Shown: positions 11,569 to 23,590 of the stretch, piece after piece
Position numbering within the stretch: the first letter of the stretch is position 1
How the letters are laid out: each line of letters begins with the position of its first letter
Assembly (NCBI GenBank): GCA_007922225.1
Contig: ML679961.1
Location: 69,792,890 to 69,856,889 of the forward strand
Source: Emydura subglobosa
Lineage: Eukaryota > Chordata > Testudines > Chelidae
Direction: 5' to 3'
DNA: 64,000 nt
Translations under genes and position numbers: made by a program
Notes under the pieces: model-generated
Seen by the model: the letters and a program-made list of their open reading frames with translations, nothing else
Databases searched by the model: none
Told to the model about the DNA's origin: nothing

Positions 11569-12944
11569 TATGCCTCATCAGCATCCCCCCCTTCCCTCCC
11601 CCATCCAGTTTCACCCCCTCAACTTCTGTGGAATAGTTGGTAGCATTTCTGTACTCTACTTCTTGCCTCTCAGCCTGGATTGCCCCAAAATATACTTCTC
11701 CTCCACCGGCGGGGGAAGTAGACAGGGAGAGGGGTGGCTCTGAGGGCCTGGCTCTACCAGGCTGGTCTGCTAAGGAGCCAGCCGCCTGGTAAGCCACATG
11801 AGATACATCTTGTAAACAGGCCTGGCCCATATGTTTACCCAGGATTTGCAATACTCTGTCAGACCGAAGGCATCATTATTCTGCAAGCAGAGACAAACAC
11901 TTCAGTTCTCTCTCACACACACACTTCAACTCAGGGATGCTTGATTGGCATGACATGTTATGCAGGTGCTGCCAAATTGCAGGAGCGCCAGAACCCTCAA
12001 CTCTCTGTCCAAAGATGGAACAGGGTACCCAGGGCAGAGCCTCACCCTGTGTTGGGGGCTAATGTACAGCGGTAGGTAGCTCTGTAGCTAGATGCTGTCT
12101 CCGTGACTCTTCCTCCCACAGGCCCAAACCCTGCTCCTCCTTGTCCCTTTATGATTAAAAGTCTTTTCTTGTCCCTGGTCATTTGTTTACTTTCCTTCTG
12201 AGTCCCTTGTGTGCAGACCCTAGTGCAGAAAGGGCCTCCTTGACCAGTCTCACTGGCCAGCCAGTTGCAGTTTCTCCTCACAGGGTTTGGACTGTGCTTT
12301 TTGACCCTATTTCCATTTCTGCTTTAGGGTCACCAGTTCTGCATGTGTTGAGAGTCTGCCTTAGATTTGCACATCTCTCTGCGGTAAGGGATCTGCTGGG
12401 GTAAGAGATCCAGGCAGGCATCTGCAGCAGTCTAGGTGGTGGTGGTTGTTGTTTCTCTCTCAGTTTTCCAGATCTGACACTGCTTTCCAGTGTTGCCATA
12501 ACAACTGGCATTAAGAGCTTGTTGACATTGCCCTGTTGTACTAATTGCACATTTTCCTGCCTCTGTTACATGACAGTTGTTCCTTTCAAAAGGCTGAAAT
12601 TGCTTTTAGCCAGTCTGTCTGTTCCCTGGCTGACTCCATGGGTCTGATTAAGGAGCTTGAGTGAGGGAGCAAATGATCCTGAAATGCGCTAGGGAAACGT
12701 TGTTTAACCCTGCTCAGAGCTGGTCTAGAGGACACAGTGGCTAAAATGCTGATGGTGCCCAGTGTTGTGTCTACACGAGTGTTCCCATTGTACCTCCTAA
12801 TGACGGACCTGAGATTGTGGTAGCAACGATGGGAAATGTTAGGAATGAATGCCTGGTGTATGCAAGGTCTGTGGATCTGACTCTGTAGAGCCAGCTCTAG
12901 TGCATACAACTGGTTGCGTGCAGACTGCTGACACACAGTTTAAC
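11569..12944. other. No gene or recognised repeat
   Basis: Mixed sequence with several short open frames on both strands (for example 11,734-12,075 plus and 12,586-12,936 minus) that show no domain, no conserved motif and no consistent coding composition. Nothing supportable. Confidence 0.4.
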
Positions 12945-13463
12945 ACAGGTACCTGGAACCTTTTCATGAAGGATGCTGAAAAACTGGAGGGGGTTCAGAG
13001 AAGAGCCAGGAGAATGATTAAAGGATTAGAAAACAAGCCTTATAGTGACAGACACAGGGAACTCCATTGATTTAGCTTAACAAAGAGAAGGTCAAGGGGT
13101 GACTTGATTACTGTTTGCATGTACCTGCATAGAGAACAAATATTTGATCATGGGCACTTCAATCCAGCAGACAAAAGTATAACATGATGCAGCAGCTGGA
13201 AGCTGAAGCAAACCAAATTCACACTTTAAGTAAGGTGTACGTTTTTAACAGTGAGGATAATTAACCATTGAAACAAAAATTTACCAAGGGGATGGTGGAT
13301 TCTCCATCACTGGCAATTTTTAAATCAAGATGGGATGTTTTTCTAAAAGCTATGCTCTGGGAATTATTCTAGGGAAAGTTCTATATGTCCTGTGCTGTAC
13401 AGAAGGTCAGACTAGATGATCACAATGGTCCCTTCTGGCCTCTGATTCCATGAATCTATGAAA
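12945..13463 (+). mobile_element. CR1 LINE, 3' end (5'-truncated)
   Basis: The copy begins inside the reverse-transcriptase ORF at L-E-G-V-Q-R-R-A-R-R-M-I-K-G-L near residues 46-60 of the open frame at 12,849-13,070, runs through the stop and 3' untranslated region, and ends with CAGACTAGATGATCACAATG and TTCCATGAATCTATGAA, the usual CR1 terminus. CR1 copies move by target-primed reverse transcription and are commonly 5'-truncated, as here. No coding capacity remains. Confidence 0.9.
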
Positions 13464-13650
13464 ACCTGACCTCAGGGCCCAGGACAGGTAAAAAGCAAGG
13501 GATCTTGTGGTCAGGAGTGAGGGTCACTAGCAGATGTGTGTGGGGCCCAGGGCTGGAGAGACAGGGGTGCTGCAGGCCAGGACTGAGGTACATCAGAAGG
13601 GCTTCATGAGGGAAGCTTGCACAGAGCCTACCTTCACTAATCTTGGCTGT
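13464..13650 (+). repeat. ~60-bp-unit interspersed repeat, copy 2
   Basis: It contains GCAGGCCAGGACTGAGGTA followed by CATCAGAAGG and a GGGCCCAGGGCTGG block, matching the unit at 2480-2700 in the same orientation. It directly follows the 3' end of a CR1 copy. Confidence 0.45.
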
Positions 13651-16189
13651 GGCCAACTCCCTCAGACTCTCACTCAGTTTTAGAAAGGAAGGGGGATGAA
13701 AACAATGGGCCTGGCTAAAATCAGTAGCTGTCCTGGCTTTGCTCAAGTGCTCCTTGGGCCCCTTAGGGCTGAGGTCAGGAGGGATCAGGTGAAGTGTTTG
13801 GGGAAGGCATTACTCCAAGGCCGTGACCAAGTGCTGTGGCTATGACAGCAAGGAAGGGGGAGACATTTTGGAGGCAGAGCTGAGTCTCTCGCTGTGGGCA
13901 GCGGGAATATTCTGTTAATGAGCATCTGGCTCTGATCCACCTGGAACATTCACACTTCTGAGTCTCTCGGTAAAAGACCTCCCACATTCAGCTCACCTGA
14001 CGGAGTTACCTCTCAGGGTCTGGCATGGGCCTCATGCTTTCTGAGGTGGAACAGCTGTTTTGGAGGTATTGAGGTGACGGGGCTCTGCACAATCACAGTG
14101 ACCCAGACTTGCTCTCTGCGCTCAGTGCAGGAATGATATAGGGGTGGACAGTTTCATAAATCCTGTCTGGCCCTGGCATTTGCAGCCCCAGGGCTACTTT
14201 GACTGATGTTTGGCTTTTCCAAGAGGGCTTAGGGAGCCAAGGAAAGCCAGAGCACAGCAGCACTCAGGACAACTGCCCCTTCCATGCTTGTTCCCAACAT
14301 GCTCCATACACCAGGGTCTAGCACAGAGCCACTCTGCACCATCTGGGGACCCTCCTTAAGCCTCTTTACACCGCTCTAAGGTGCAACAGACAAGAATTCA
14401 TGCCCTAACACACCAACTGCAGACTAGGGGCAGGCAAAGCAGCATGGAGATGAGCTAGGTGCAGTTCTCAGGGCATTGTGGCTGGGTGGGGAGTGGGGCG
14501 GTGGATCTAACTAGTTTCTCTGTCAGGGTCACCTCTCCTTCCCACTCTCAGACAAGGTGAACCCCTGAGCTCCCATCTCTCCATGTTTATCCCTGTTACT
14601 TTCCAGGTTTAGGCCAATTGTCCTACTTGTGAGTTCACAAATTCTGCTCTTTCCTGAGAGGGAAACAATTAGCAGGATCAATTTGCATTGATCCATCTAA
14701 GTTTCCAAACTGCAGACAGGTCACCTTGAGAGTCTCTCTGTTTCAGTGTGTAGCATTCCAGCTGCCGCAGCCTTTCTCCAGCCCTGCTCAGAAGGGCTCC
14801 TCTCAGCCCCAACACACTAACACTTCAATCTGGTTGGAATACCAACTTTCCCCAGTACCCCACTGTGGTCTGGTGTGACGGGGCGGTCACTGACAGGTCA
14901 GCTCTGCCCTCCCCCAGTGAGTGGCACTGCAAGGTAGCGAACCTTGTCACTGATCTACTCTGCCCTTTCCAAGGGTGGCACTGGGGCACCTTGGGGTGGA
15001 AAGCTGAGACTTCTATTGGACTTGGTGGATCCCAAGTCCTAGCATTTTTTCTCAGTTGGATTCAGCCAGGCAGGCTGTCTGCGTCTCACATCAGTGAGCA
15101 GTAGCTCCAGGCAACAGAATGTCTCACAAAGCCTGAGGTTGGCTTCCAGCTGTAAACAGAGCCACCAGTGCCCAGGAGGCAGCTTGGCTGACTGGCAAGG
15201 GCCTGCACCAGCAGCACAGCCAAGAAAGTGCAGGCATTTTCAATCGGTAGAGCTGTTACAAGAATTCAGTTCATGCCCACTCCACACACACTATCAAGGG
15301 TTTTTTCCTTGGCTGTCCCACCACCAGCACTGGCGGAACCAGGACTAGGGGGAGGGTCCATGAGGAGCTGCAACCTGTTGGAGGCCCAAGAGCTCACAGT
15401 GCAAACAGCAAACCCATCTGCAGCTGCCCCATCCTGAGGAGGGAGTGCTCCAGGGGATGGTGGGACTGAAGGGAAACCCAACCAGCAATCTGAAGTGGTA
15501 GGGGGAGGGGACCTGAGGGAGCACAAGGGGCCAACAGCTTTCCAGAGCACAGGGAGAAGGCTGACATCCTCCACGTAATCAACAAGGCCCTGAGAGAGTC
15601 CAGCTGCAGCTCTCCTCATCCCCCTGGGAGACTGGATGGGAGCGAAGGGGCCCCTCTCAACCTCACCCAACCCATCAAAAGCCTACATTATAGAGGGGAT
15701 GGGCAGAGGCTTTAGGCCACCAGCTGGATTTCCCAGCAGCATGTGGTGCTATGACTACCTGGGGAGAAACACAGCCTACCCAGTGGAGCTCAGGTCTCAA
15801 ACCTTTCACCCCAGTGGGTTAGTGGGGAAACCTTTTCTCCATCCCTTGTCCCCTATTAACAACCCAAGTCCAGCACAGCACCCACTGACATGGCCAATTA
15901 CTGCACTAGGCATAAGGAAACTGGGTGAGTCACTTCAAAGGGGGCCCCCAGCATTCGTCAGGCTCCACCACTTGAGGGGGGGAAGGCTGCTGTTTTGTTC
16001 CTCAGTAATTTATGATCAGGGCAGTCAGCACCTTATAAATATTGGATAAAGGGCTCCATAAATCTTTAAAGCAGAAATAAAGCTGCGTTTGGTAGGGGGG
16101 AAATGTCACCCGCCTACTCCTTCCCCATCTCTCCCTCTCTAGACTTGTCTATACTAGAGAATGGCACCATTGCAATTCACACTGCTGTG
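13651..16189. other. No gene; unassigned
   Basis: Mixed sequence without a coding signature. Minus-strand frames at 13,775-13,987 and 15,266-15,670 lack recognisable domains. A purine-rich, GC-rich stretch lies at 15,330-15,560. No repeat boundary could be fixed. Confidence 0.4.
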
Positions 16190-16560
16190 ATTGTAAAGGC
16201 AGTGTGAAAGTCTGTGATCTGTATTCACAGCCCAGGTACTATCTAATCAGGTGTGCTCTATTAGTTCATCTGCAGATCCAAAGCCAACCCAGCTCACTGT
16301 GGAAGTGTTACAAAGAGCTGAAACTCTGCAGCAAAGCATTTCCTAGTACAGCTAAACACAGCTTTGATAGACATTCTAAGTTACTTAAGGAATTAACACA
16401 AAATTAAGTTACAAAGGCAAACACAGTTCCACAAGTGATGCATAAATATCTCTAACGTTCTCCACAGTTCCTGCATCACCACCAGCAGTGATTAACAGTG
16501 GTTTAAAATTATCACAGTGCAATTCCCTAAGAACTCCTACCAGACTTCAGTTCTAAACCA
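16190..16560 (+). repeat. Old interspersed repeat, unknown family, copy B
   Basis: Colinear with 8115-8600. Shared blocks include TATTCACAGCCCAGG, TATCTAATCAGG, CAGCTCACTGTGG, AACACAAAAT and GTTCTCCACAG, in the same order and orientation. No coding frame. A TCTATACTAGAGAATGG stretch just upstream (16,148) may be part of the same or a neighbouring element. Confidence 0.5.
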
Positions 16561-17429
16561 AATGCAATTTTTCACATGGCATTAGCATTTGCAGTAGCTG
16601 CTTTTCAGGGCAGCAAACTCAGGCACAATGTTTGCCACCAAGTACTTTGCTTTGCCTCTGCCCACTTCAGCTTTTTGTAGAGACTAACAGTTTTATAAAG
16701 TCATTGTTATTTCCCTGTTTGATACTTGAAGCTTTACAACATCTCTACAGATCATCATAAGAAAGAGAGTTTAACTAAAAGAGTTACAATACCTGCACAT
16801 CCAAAGAACCCCAGTTTCCTCAGGAGGGGGGAGAGGGGAAGGATAACAGGCAGCTCATATAGTTTCCTGCTCACTAGTATTGTGCTGCTGGCTTTGAAAA
16901 GTCTCAGATTTAAAGAGACAGATGATGGCAATCTTGGAGGGAATTCACCCCTAAAGACAGTCACTGGGAGGAAAAGTTGAGCCACCAGAAAGGAGCCTGA
17001 GAGTGAAGCATCCATGGGGAGAAGACATAATCCAAGAATGGAGTTCCCAGGGACAGAAACAGGCCAACTGCAAAGTTAGTGCAAGGCATTGATGCCCCTA
17101 GTCTGTGGAGCCCTGCTCCATCACAGCATTTGCCTCTTCAGGGCAATGCCAGCCCTTCTGATCCCCCCAATCTCTGGTGCTTCACTCACCTGCAACCAAA
17201 AATCTCTTTAAAAAGAAAATTCTAATCACAAAACGCTTCCACATTCAGCCACGAGACCAACCAAGACAATGGGGATTGCAGACATCGCCTCCATTCTCTC
17301 CCCCATGAAGAGTTGTTATAAATCTTTGGGGTCAATTGGGTCTTTGTGTGCATGGGTGACCGGGAGCTCTGGATGCGATTCAGGCACAATTTGGGGAGGG
17401 GCCATTCAGACCCCGGATGTACAGCTCTC
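16561..17429. other. No gene or recognised repeat
   Basis: Mixed sequence with short open frames on both strands over 16,726-17,015 that show no domain. Nothing supportable. Confidence 0.35.
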
Positions 17430-17570
17430 CCATTGTTCCTTTATCCTGACCTCAGCACCATTTCTTATTCTAGTACTTCCCACACAGCTCTGCTCATACA
17501 CCTTGATCCTGGCCCTGCAGCTCCCCTGCTATTCTAGTGCTGGGCCTGTCCAGGACAATGTCACATGGCA
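17430..17570 (-). repeat. ~60-bp-unit interspersed repeat, copy 3
   Basis: In reverse complement it reads GCAGGGCCAGGATCAAGGTG followed by TATGAGCAGAGCTGTGTGG, and a CAGCACTAGAATAGCAGG block, matching the units at 2480-2700 and 13,464-13,650. Two units are discernible. Confidence 0.5.
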
Positions 17571-20344
17571 CAATGGTTTTGCTATGTGATTGGGCTGAGA
17601 CACCAGTCTCATTTATGTATAACTTAACTAGGATCTGAACCCATTAATGGAACAGTTTGTAAATTAACCCACGTTGCCAGCCTCAGTTCTCTCCCCTCCT
17701 CAACCTGACATGTCTTCCACTGGGTCTCCCCTTTAATGCCATTTTAGACACGAAGCAGGTGTTCACTGGTACCTGCTGTACTGAGCCATAGTGGGTAGGG
17801 AGCACCTACTTTAGACTGAGCAGCCAGACATAATGGGTATATAACTTTGCGTGGGCTTGTGTCCTGTGAACTGAGGGTAATGTGCTCAGAATAAAGGCTA
17901 CCCATCCAAGGGAATGCAGGGAAATAAACTAAGCATTCTACATTGACCATATTACAGTGGATGAAAGACTCCCTGCCAACTACAGAGAGAAACACAGAAG
18001 AACCTCCATGAACTCATTAAGACAAGAGTTAGTACAGCCAAGAGCAAATCAACAATGATTGGACACTTGGCAAATCATAGTTTTTTGCTCAAGTGTGCCA
18101 CTCTTCTGAATTCAATTGTACTTCATTGTGCAAACCCCCAACTGATGTGGGTGTTGTTTAGGGGGTCACGGCCCTCGTTCAGGTTCTATCAGACACTCCC
18201 CTGCAATTCAGCTGCAGTTAAAATCATCCCATCTGCAAACTAAGGATTGGTGGTCAATCCACCTATTGATACCATATAGAATCATTATACTGAGCACCTA
18301 GTTGCCTTACAGAACATGCAACAAAGCAGCACACTCTGCTTTGCACAATTTGAATTGTGTCTTTTGTTCTCTCCTGCCTAACCTGTATGTATTGCAGGAG
18401 GCCCTTTGCCCCAGTATCAGCTATTGGTATGACAGGATTTTCAGCAGTCCATACTAGCATAGAAGTCGCCTCCTCCAGGAAACAATGACAACTTGCTGAC
18501 ACCAAAGGATCAGTTGGATTCCTACCTGGAGGAGAAGGCAATAATCTGGAGTCCCCTTGCTTAGCCCCTGGGAAGTGCAATAGTGATGCAGAACTCATCC
18601 CCGCTGCTTACTGCCCACTGGGACATGGAAATATATATTATCACTGAATTTTGACTTTATTTTGCAGCTGGATTTTTTTTTCCCAGCAAATCTCAAAAAC
18701 ACTTGTGAGATTTCTCCAACATGATGGCAGCTCCAAATCATGCTTGGTTTTGCAAGATTTCACTAATTCCCTGCCAGCTGAGGAGCTTCACAGGCATTGC
18801 TCAAAAAGTGGTGTGGAGGCAAAGTGATTATCCCACCCCTAGCAAAACAAATGAACAACCACAATATGCCACTGCTCCTTTGCATGTAAAATGATCCCTG
18901 CTGCCATCAAAACCTGGGAGAAGCCTGCTAAGGGCTGGTGGTACCACACTGTCTGAGAAGGCTTCTCGCTAGCTGGAGCAGTCTCTAAATAGCTAATGCC
19001 CTCCTGATCATCTAACCCCACCCAAATGGTTTGCAGCCTCTGACTCCGGGGTTTGCCCATGGTGCTGGTGTCATGAATGATATTACTGGTCAGTGCAATG
19101 GCCTCATTAAGGGCTCCATCCTGCTCCCATTTGATGTCAATGGCAAAAATCCCACTGGCTTTAACCAAGCAGGATCATGCTGTAAGTCAGCAGGAGACCC
19201 AGAAATAGCCATCTGAATGAGACATTTTAATTCCAAGTACAGTTCTCATCTTATATGAGGTGAGAAGACTCTGCTGCCGTGTGGCCTCTGGGGGAACCAC
19301 ATGGAGTCTGGCAATACCAGCCTTCTGCTCACCGCCTTGCCAGCGCTGCATCTTCTCTGCCAAATGAGGCACCCCTAGGATAAGACTCTGCATGGAGCAC
19401 AAATTCAGCAAAGTCCACAGGGTGCATTTCCAGCAAAAGGGGCATCTTAGGTTAGCCGAAAGTGTGATGCTGGCAGCCTCATAGCGCTGAGCTGCCTCAG
19501 AGAGATGCCGCTGTGAAACACTTTCGCACATTTACTGTCAAATAACGGAATGAGTGCCAGAGAGACTCAGCAAGTGATTTGATTAGGTGTGATATAAAGT
19601 GTATGGCCAGGGATGTTATTACCCTAGGTTTATTACACTTGTTAGCATAGCACTAGGGCAACACGCAGAGAGTTCACAGAGAAGCTGAAGAGAGGGGGAG
19701 CCTACTAAAATGGAGGGATAAAGTCATGCTGGGAACTTTGCCTAGTGGTATCAGGCACCTGTGCTTTTCACTCTGATCTCAGCCCTTAGGGATCCTAGCA
19801 GCCTGACCCCAGTGACTGCTCCTGCCTCAGAGCTTGCACTTGGGCAGCAGGGAGAAGGCACTATAGGGAAAGAGACAGAATTGGTTTCAGAAGGTGTAAG
19901 CAAGTTCATATAGATGGCCAAATACAGTCAGGAAGTAATGCTTCTGGATCACCAACCTCCATCGAAAGGCAGAGGAGACCTGGGGGAAGGTAGGAGTATA
20001 AGGGTGGGAGGAGAGAGAGATCATTTATGTTTTGCAAAATAGAAATGTTTAAATTAGCAGAGCACAAATACACAACAGAACATTTGTGACTGGTGACCCT
20101 GCCCATCCGTGTCCCCATAGCCATGCCTGTCCTCACCCCGGCCCTCATGTCAAACCGACTGCCATAACCCCAGCCCCATGCCCCCAGCCCCAGGCCATAT
20201 GGTTTTATGAGCCTGCAAGACATGGGAAGAGCTGCCTAATACAGCCTAACCTGTCGAGTCAAGGGAGGTTTGAGGGGTTCTCAGAGGGTGGGGCATTATT
20301 ACACTGATCTGGGGTTGGTTTTGTTCTGTCAGTGATGATAGACA
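17571..20344. other. No gene or recognised repeat
   Basis: About 2.8 kb of mixed sequence. Minus-strand frames at 18,263-18,598, 18,839-19,168 and 19,187-19,531 are each about 110 codons but show no domain, and stops break them in related frames. Nothing supportable. Confidence 0.35.
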
Positions 20345-21758
20345 ATTAAATATCAAAAGGAGCTAGTATAATGAAATGGCTTTTGTAAAGGAAAATCATA
20401 CCTTACTGATCTATTAGAATTCTTTGAGGGGATCAACAAACATGTGGACAAGGACGATCCAATGGATTCAGTGTACTTGGACTTTCAGAAAACCTTTGAC
20501 AAGGTCCATCTCTAAAGACTCTTAAACAAAATAAGCAGCCATGGGATAAGAGGGAAGTTCCTCTCATGGATTAGTAACTGGTTAAAAGACAGGAAACAAA
20601 ATGTGGAAAGAAATGATCAGTTCAGAATGGAGAGAGATAAATAGTGGTGTCCCTTAGGGAGCTGCACTGGGACCAGTGCTGTTCAACTCATTCATAAATG
20701 ATCTGGAAAATGGGATAAACAGTGAGGTGGCAAAATTAGCAGACAATACAAAACTACACAAGACAGTTAAGTCCAAAGCAGAACGCAAAGTGTTACAAAG
20801 GGATCTCACAAAAGTGGGTGACTGGGCAACAAAATGACAGATGAAATTCAGTGTTGAGAAATGCAAAGTAATGCCCATTGGAAAACATAATCACGACTAA
20901 ACATACAAAATGATGGGGTCTAAATTAGCTGTTACCACTCAAGAAAAAGATTTTGAAGTCATTGTAGATAGTTCTCTGAAAACATCCACTCAGTGTGCAG
21001 TGGCAGTCACAAAAGCTAACAGAATGTTAGGAACCATTAAGAAAGGGATAGGTAATAAGACAGAAAATATCATAATGTTACTATATAAATCCACGGTACA
21101 CCCACACTTTAAATACTGTTTGCAGCTCTGGTCGCCCCATCTCAAAAAGGATAGAGTTGGAAAAGGTCAGAGAAGGGCAACAAAAATGATTAGGAGGATG
21201 GAACAGCTTCCATATGAGGAGAGATTAAAAGGACTGGGACTTTTCAGCGTGGAAAGGAGACGACTAAGGGGGGATATGACAGAGGTCTATAAAATAATGA
21301 ATGGTATGAAGAAAGTGAATAAGGAAGTGTTATTTACCCTTTCACATAACAAAAGAACTCATGATGACCCCATGAAATTAATAGGCAGCAGGTTTAAAAC
21401 AAACAAAAGGAAGTATTTCTTTACATAATGCACACTCAACCTGTGGAACTCTGTCAGGGAGTGCTGTGAAGACCAAAAGTAAAACAGGGTTCAAAAAAGG
21501 AGCTAGATAAGAGCTAGATGAAGGATAGGTCCAGCAATAGCTATTAGCCAAGACAATCAGGTGTAATCCCATGCTCTGGGTGTCCCTTAGCCTCTAACTG
21601 ACAGAAGTTGGGACTGGGCAATAGGGGATGAATTATTTAATAATTGTACTGTTTTGTTCATTCCTTCTGAACCATCTGGCATTGGTCACTGTTAGAAGAC
21701 AGGATACTGGGTAGATGGACCATTGGTCTGATCCCGTATGGCCATTCTTATGTTCTGA
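20345..21758 (+). mobile_element. CR1 LINE, reverse-transcriptase part to 3' end
   Basis: The copy begins in the reverse-transcriptase domain: an L-D-F-Q-K-T-F-D-K-V block (motif A region) near 20,478, then F-I-N-D-L and L-A-K-L-A-D-N-T-K-L near 20,690-20,755, where the active site that is normally ADD reads ADN. The C-terminal part is open from 20,910 to 21,428 (172 codons), with the CR1 signatures W-S-P-H-L-K-K-D and R-R-L-R-G-D-M. The 3' region ends with CGTATGGCCATTCTTATGTT near 21,735-21,755. The mutated active site, stops and frameshifts upstream make it inactive. Confidence 0.93.
20910..21428 (+). pseudogene. CR1 ORF2 C-terminal fragment
   Basis: Longest intact piece of the CR1 reverse-transcriptase ORF in this window (172 codons). 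It covers the region downstream of the catalytic domain (thumb and C-terminal), with A-V-A-V-T-K-A-N-R-M-L-G near residues 31-42 and E-R-L-K-G-L-G-L-F-S near 133-142. The ATG used is internal to the ancestral ORF, not a true start. It is a relic of the LINE and not a host gene. Confidence 0.85.
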
Positions 21759-22204
21759 CTGCACTGACTGCCTAGCATCTGGTCTATGGGGGAGAGACAG
21801 TGGTCTAGGTTTGGGTTGTGTCTGTGACCCAGTGCCTTAGAGTGACCATACCTCACAAGAGAGGCTGCGCTGAGCAGGAAAGATGGTAATTCAGGGCAAC
21901 ATGCAGGTTTAGTTTCACTCTCTTGGAAAATCCCAGCGCCCTGGAGCTGAGTGGTTTCCAAGGAACCAGTCAAAAATTAACACACAAAAGTCAACCTGCA
22001 GGTGCTGTGCCCATCTTGTTAACATTCCAGATAGTACATGGATCTGTGGAAATGCCACATAAGTCAGACAGATTCTCTGGAATCTGTGAGATGTGAGAGC
22101 TGGAACCGGCAGACAGAGGATCTGTACACACTTCCACCCCCCTCTCTGCAGGCAACACTGCCTACCTCACCTTCTGAACATGCAGCTCTAGAGCTTTGAG
22201 AACC
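21759..22204. other. Spacer between two CR1 fragments
   Basis: About 450 bases without recognised features. The two flanking CR1 pieces have the same orientation but cover different parts of the element in the wrong order (3' end first), so they are separate insertions. Confidence 0.4.
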
Positions 22205-22808
22205 TCCAGCAATTTTATTCTAGGGTCAATCCATCCCAATAAGAAGAAAATCAAAAGAGATTCTTTAAATACATTAGGAGCAAGAGAAAGACGAAGGAAA
22301 GGCTTGGTCCTCTACTTAGTGGGGAAGGTGAGCAAATAACTAACAACATCAAGAAGGCTTATTTTGCTTCAGTCTTCACTAAAAAGATTAATGGTGACCA
22401 GATATTCAACACAATTAATATTAACAACGAGGAGGAAGGAACTCAAGCCAAAACCAGGAAAGAACAGGTTGAAGAAGGCTGATGAAATTCATTCTAGGGT
22501 ACTCAAGGAACTAGCTGCAGCAATCTTGGAACCATAAGAAATTATTTTTGAGAATCATGGAGAGTGGCTGAGGTCCCAGAGGACTGGAGAAGGGCAAACA
22601 AAGTACTTATCTTTAAAAAGGGGAATAAAGAGGACTTATCAGCCTAATGTCGAGACCTGGAAAGATACTGAAACCAATTATTAAACAATCAATTTGTAAG
22701 CAGCTAGAGGAAAATAGGCTTATAAGGAATAGGCAGCATGGATTTGTCAAAAACAAATCATGCCACACCAACCTAATTTCCTTCTTTGACAGGGTTACTG
22801 TCCTAGAG
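22205..22808 (+). mobile_element. CR1 LINE, upstream reverse-transcriptase fragment
   Basis: Frames broken by indels carry the CR1 linker and fingers region: K-K-A-Y-F-A-S-V-F-T near 22,350, E-V-P-E-D-W-R-R-A-N-K-V near 22,575, and E-N-R-L-I-R-N-R-Q-H-G-F-V-K-N-K-S-C near 22,710-22,760. The copy stops abruptly at about 22,805, before motif A. That is unusual for CR1, which normally keeps its 3' end, and implies a later deletion or rearrangement. Confidence 0.88.
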
Positions 22809-23304
22809 GCCTCAGCATGCACTTCATGTTAGTTTTGGTGGTGACCTCCAAACTGAGGTTCCCCTCCCCACTGTGAATTGTGGACCCCACCCCCACGGCT
22901 CTGGGTTTGGGGACTCCCATCCCGAAAGCTTGGCTCTGATGACCTGGAAAGGATGTTTCCAGGAGAGGAACTTCCAGAACTCGCCAGGGAGGCGTCACTC
23001 TGTGAAACAGGAGGATGGATTGGCAGGAGGTGAGGCACAGAGGGGTATGGGGCAGTGGCAGAAGGGCCAGCACTGCTTGGAAGCCCTTTCCCCCACCAGC
23101 AGCTGCCTGAAGGAGTGGCACAATACCTTCCTCCCCTCCCATCATGGAAGCTGAATGCAACTGCTAGCTGGAGGTAGCCATGTGTGTATGGAGTGTGTGT
23201 GACTGGAGCAGAGGGTATATATTGGGGGCTGGGAGATGCTGCAGGGTGCCTGGATGATGTTGCTATCAGCTTATCAGACAGACTGAGATCCCAAGAGAAA
23301 AGCT
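22809..23304. other. No gene or recognised repeat
   Basis: GC-rich sequence after the truncated CR1. Open frames on both strands (22,795-23,160 minus and 22,873-23,154 plus) overlap and lack domains. Confidence 0.35.
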
Positions 23305-23590
23305 TTTAAGGGATAGCACAGGGGATCGGTAAACAGTTTCTCTTCCAGGACACTGTTTGAATCCCACCTAGGTGCTCAGTCTTGCTCCAGTTGAAGCCAA
23401 TGACAACTTTGATTGATTTCAATGGGAACATGAGTGGGCCCGAGGTAGGTAATGACCAAAAGTTGTTAGCAGCTCTGGCTATTGGGTGGTTTGTGTGAAA
23501 AAGATTCCGGTCTCAGTCTAGTTCCTGGTGGGGAAGTGCAACACCACCAAAAAACTCATTAGCCACTCACTTCCCCCTTATTGGCAGCCC
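23305..23590 (+). repeat. tRNA-like SINE
   Basis: AAGGGATAGCACAGGGGAT near 23,308 resembles a tRNA A box and TGTTTGAATCCCA near 23,356 a B box, about 45 bases apart. A unique body follows (TTTCAATGGGAACATGAGTG near 23,418). This is the structure of a tRNA-derived SINE. The 3' end is uncertain. Confidence 0.45.
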
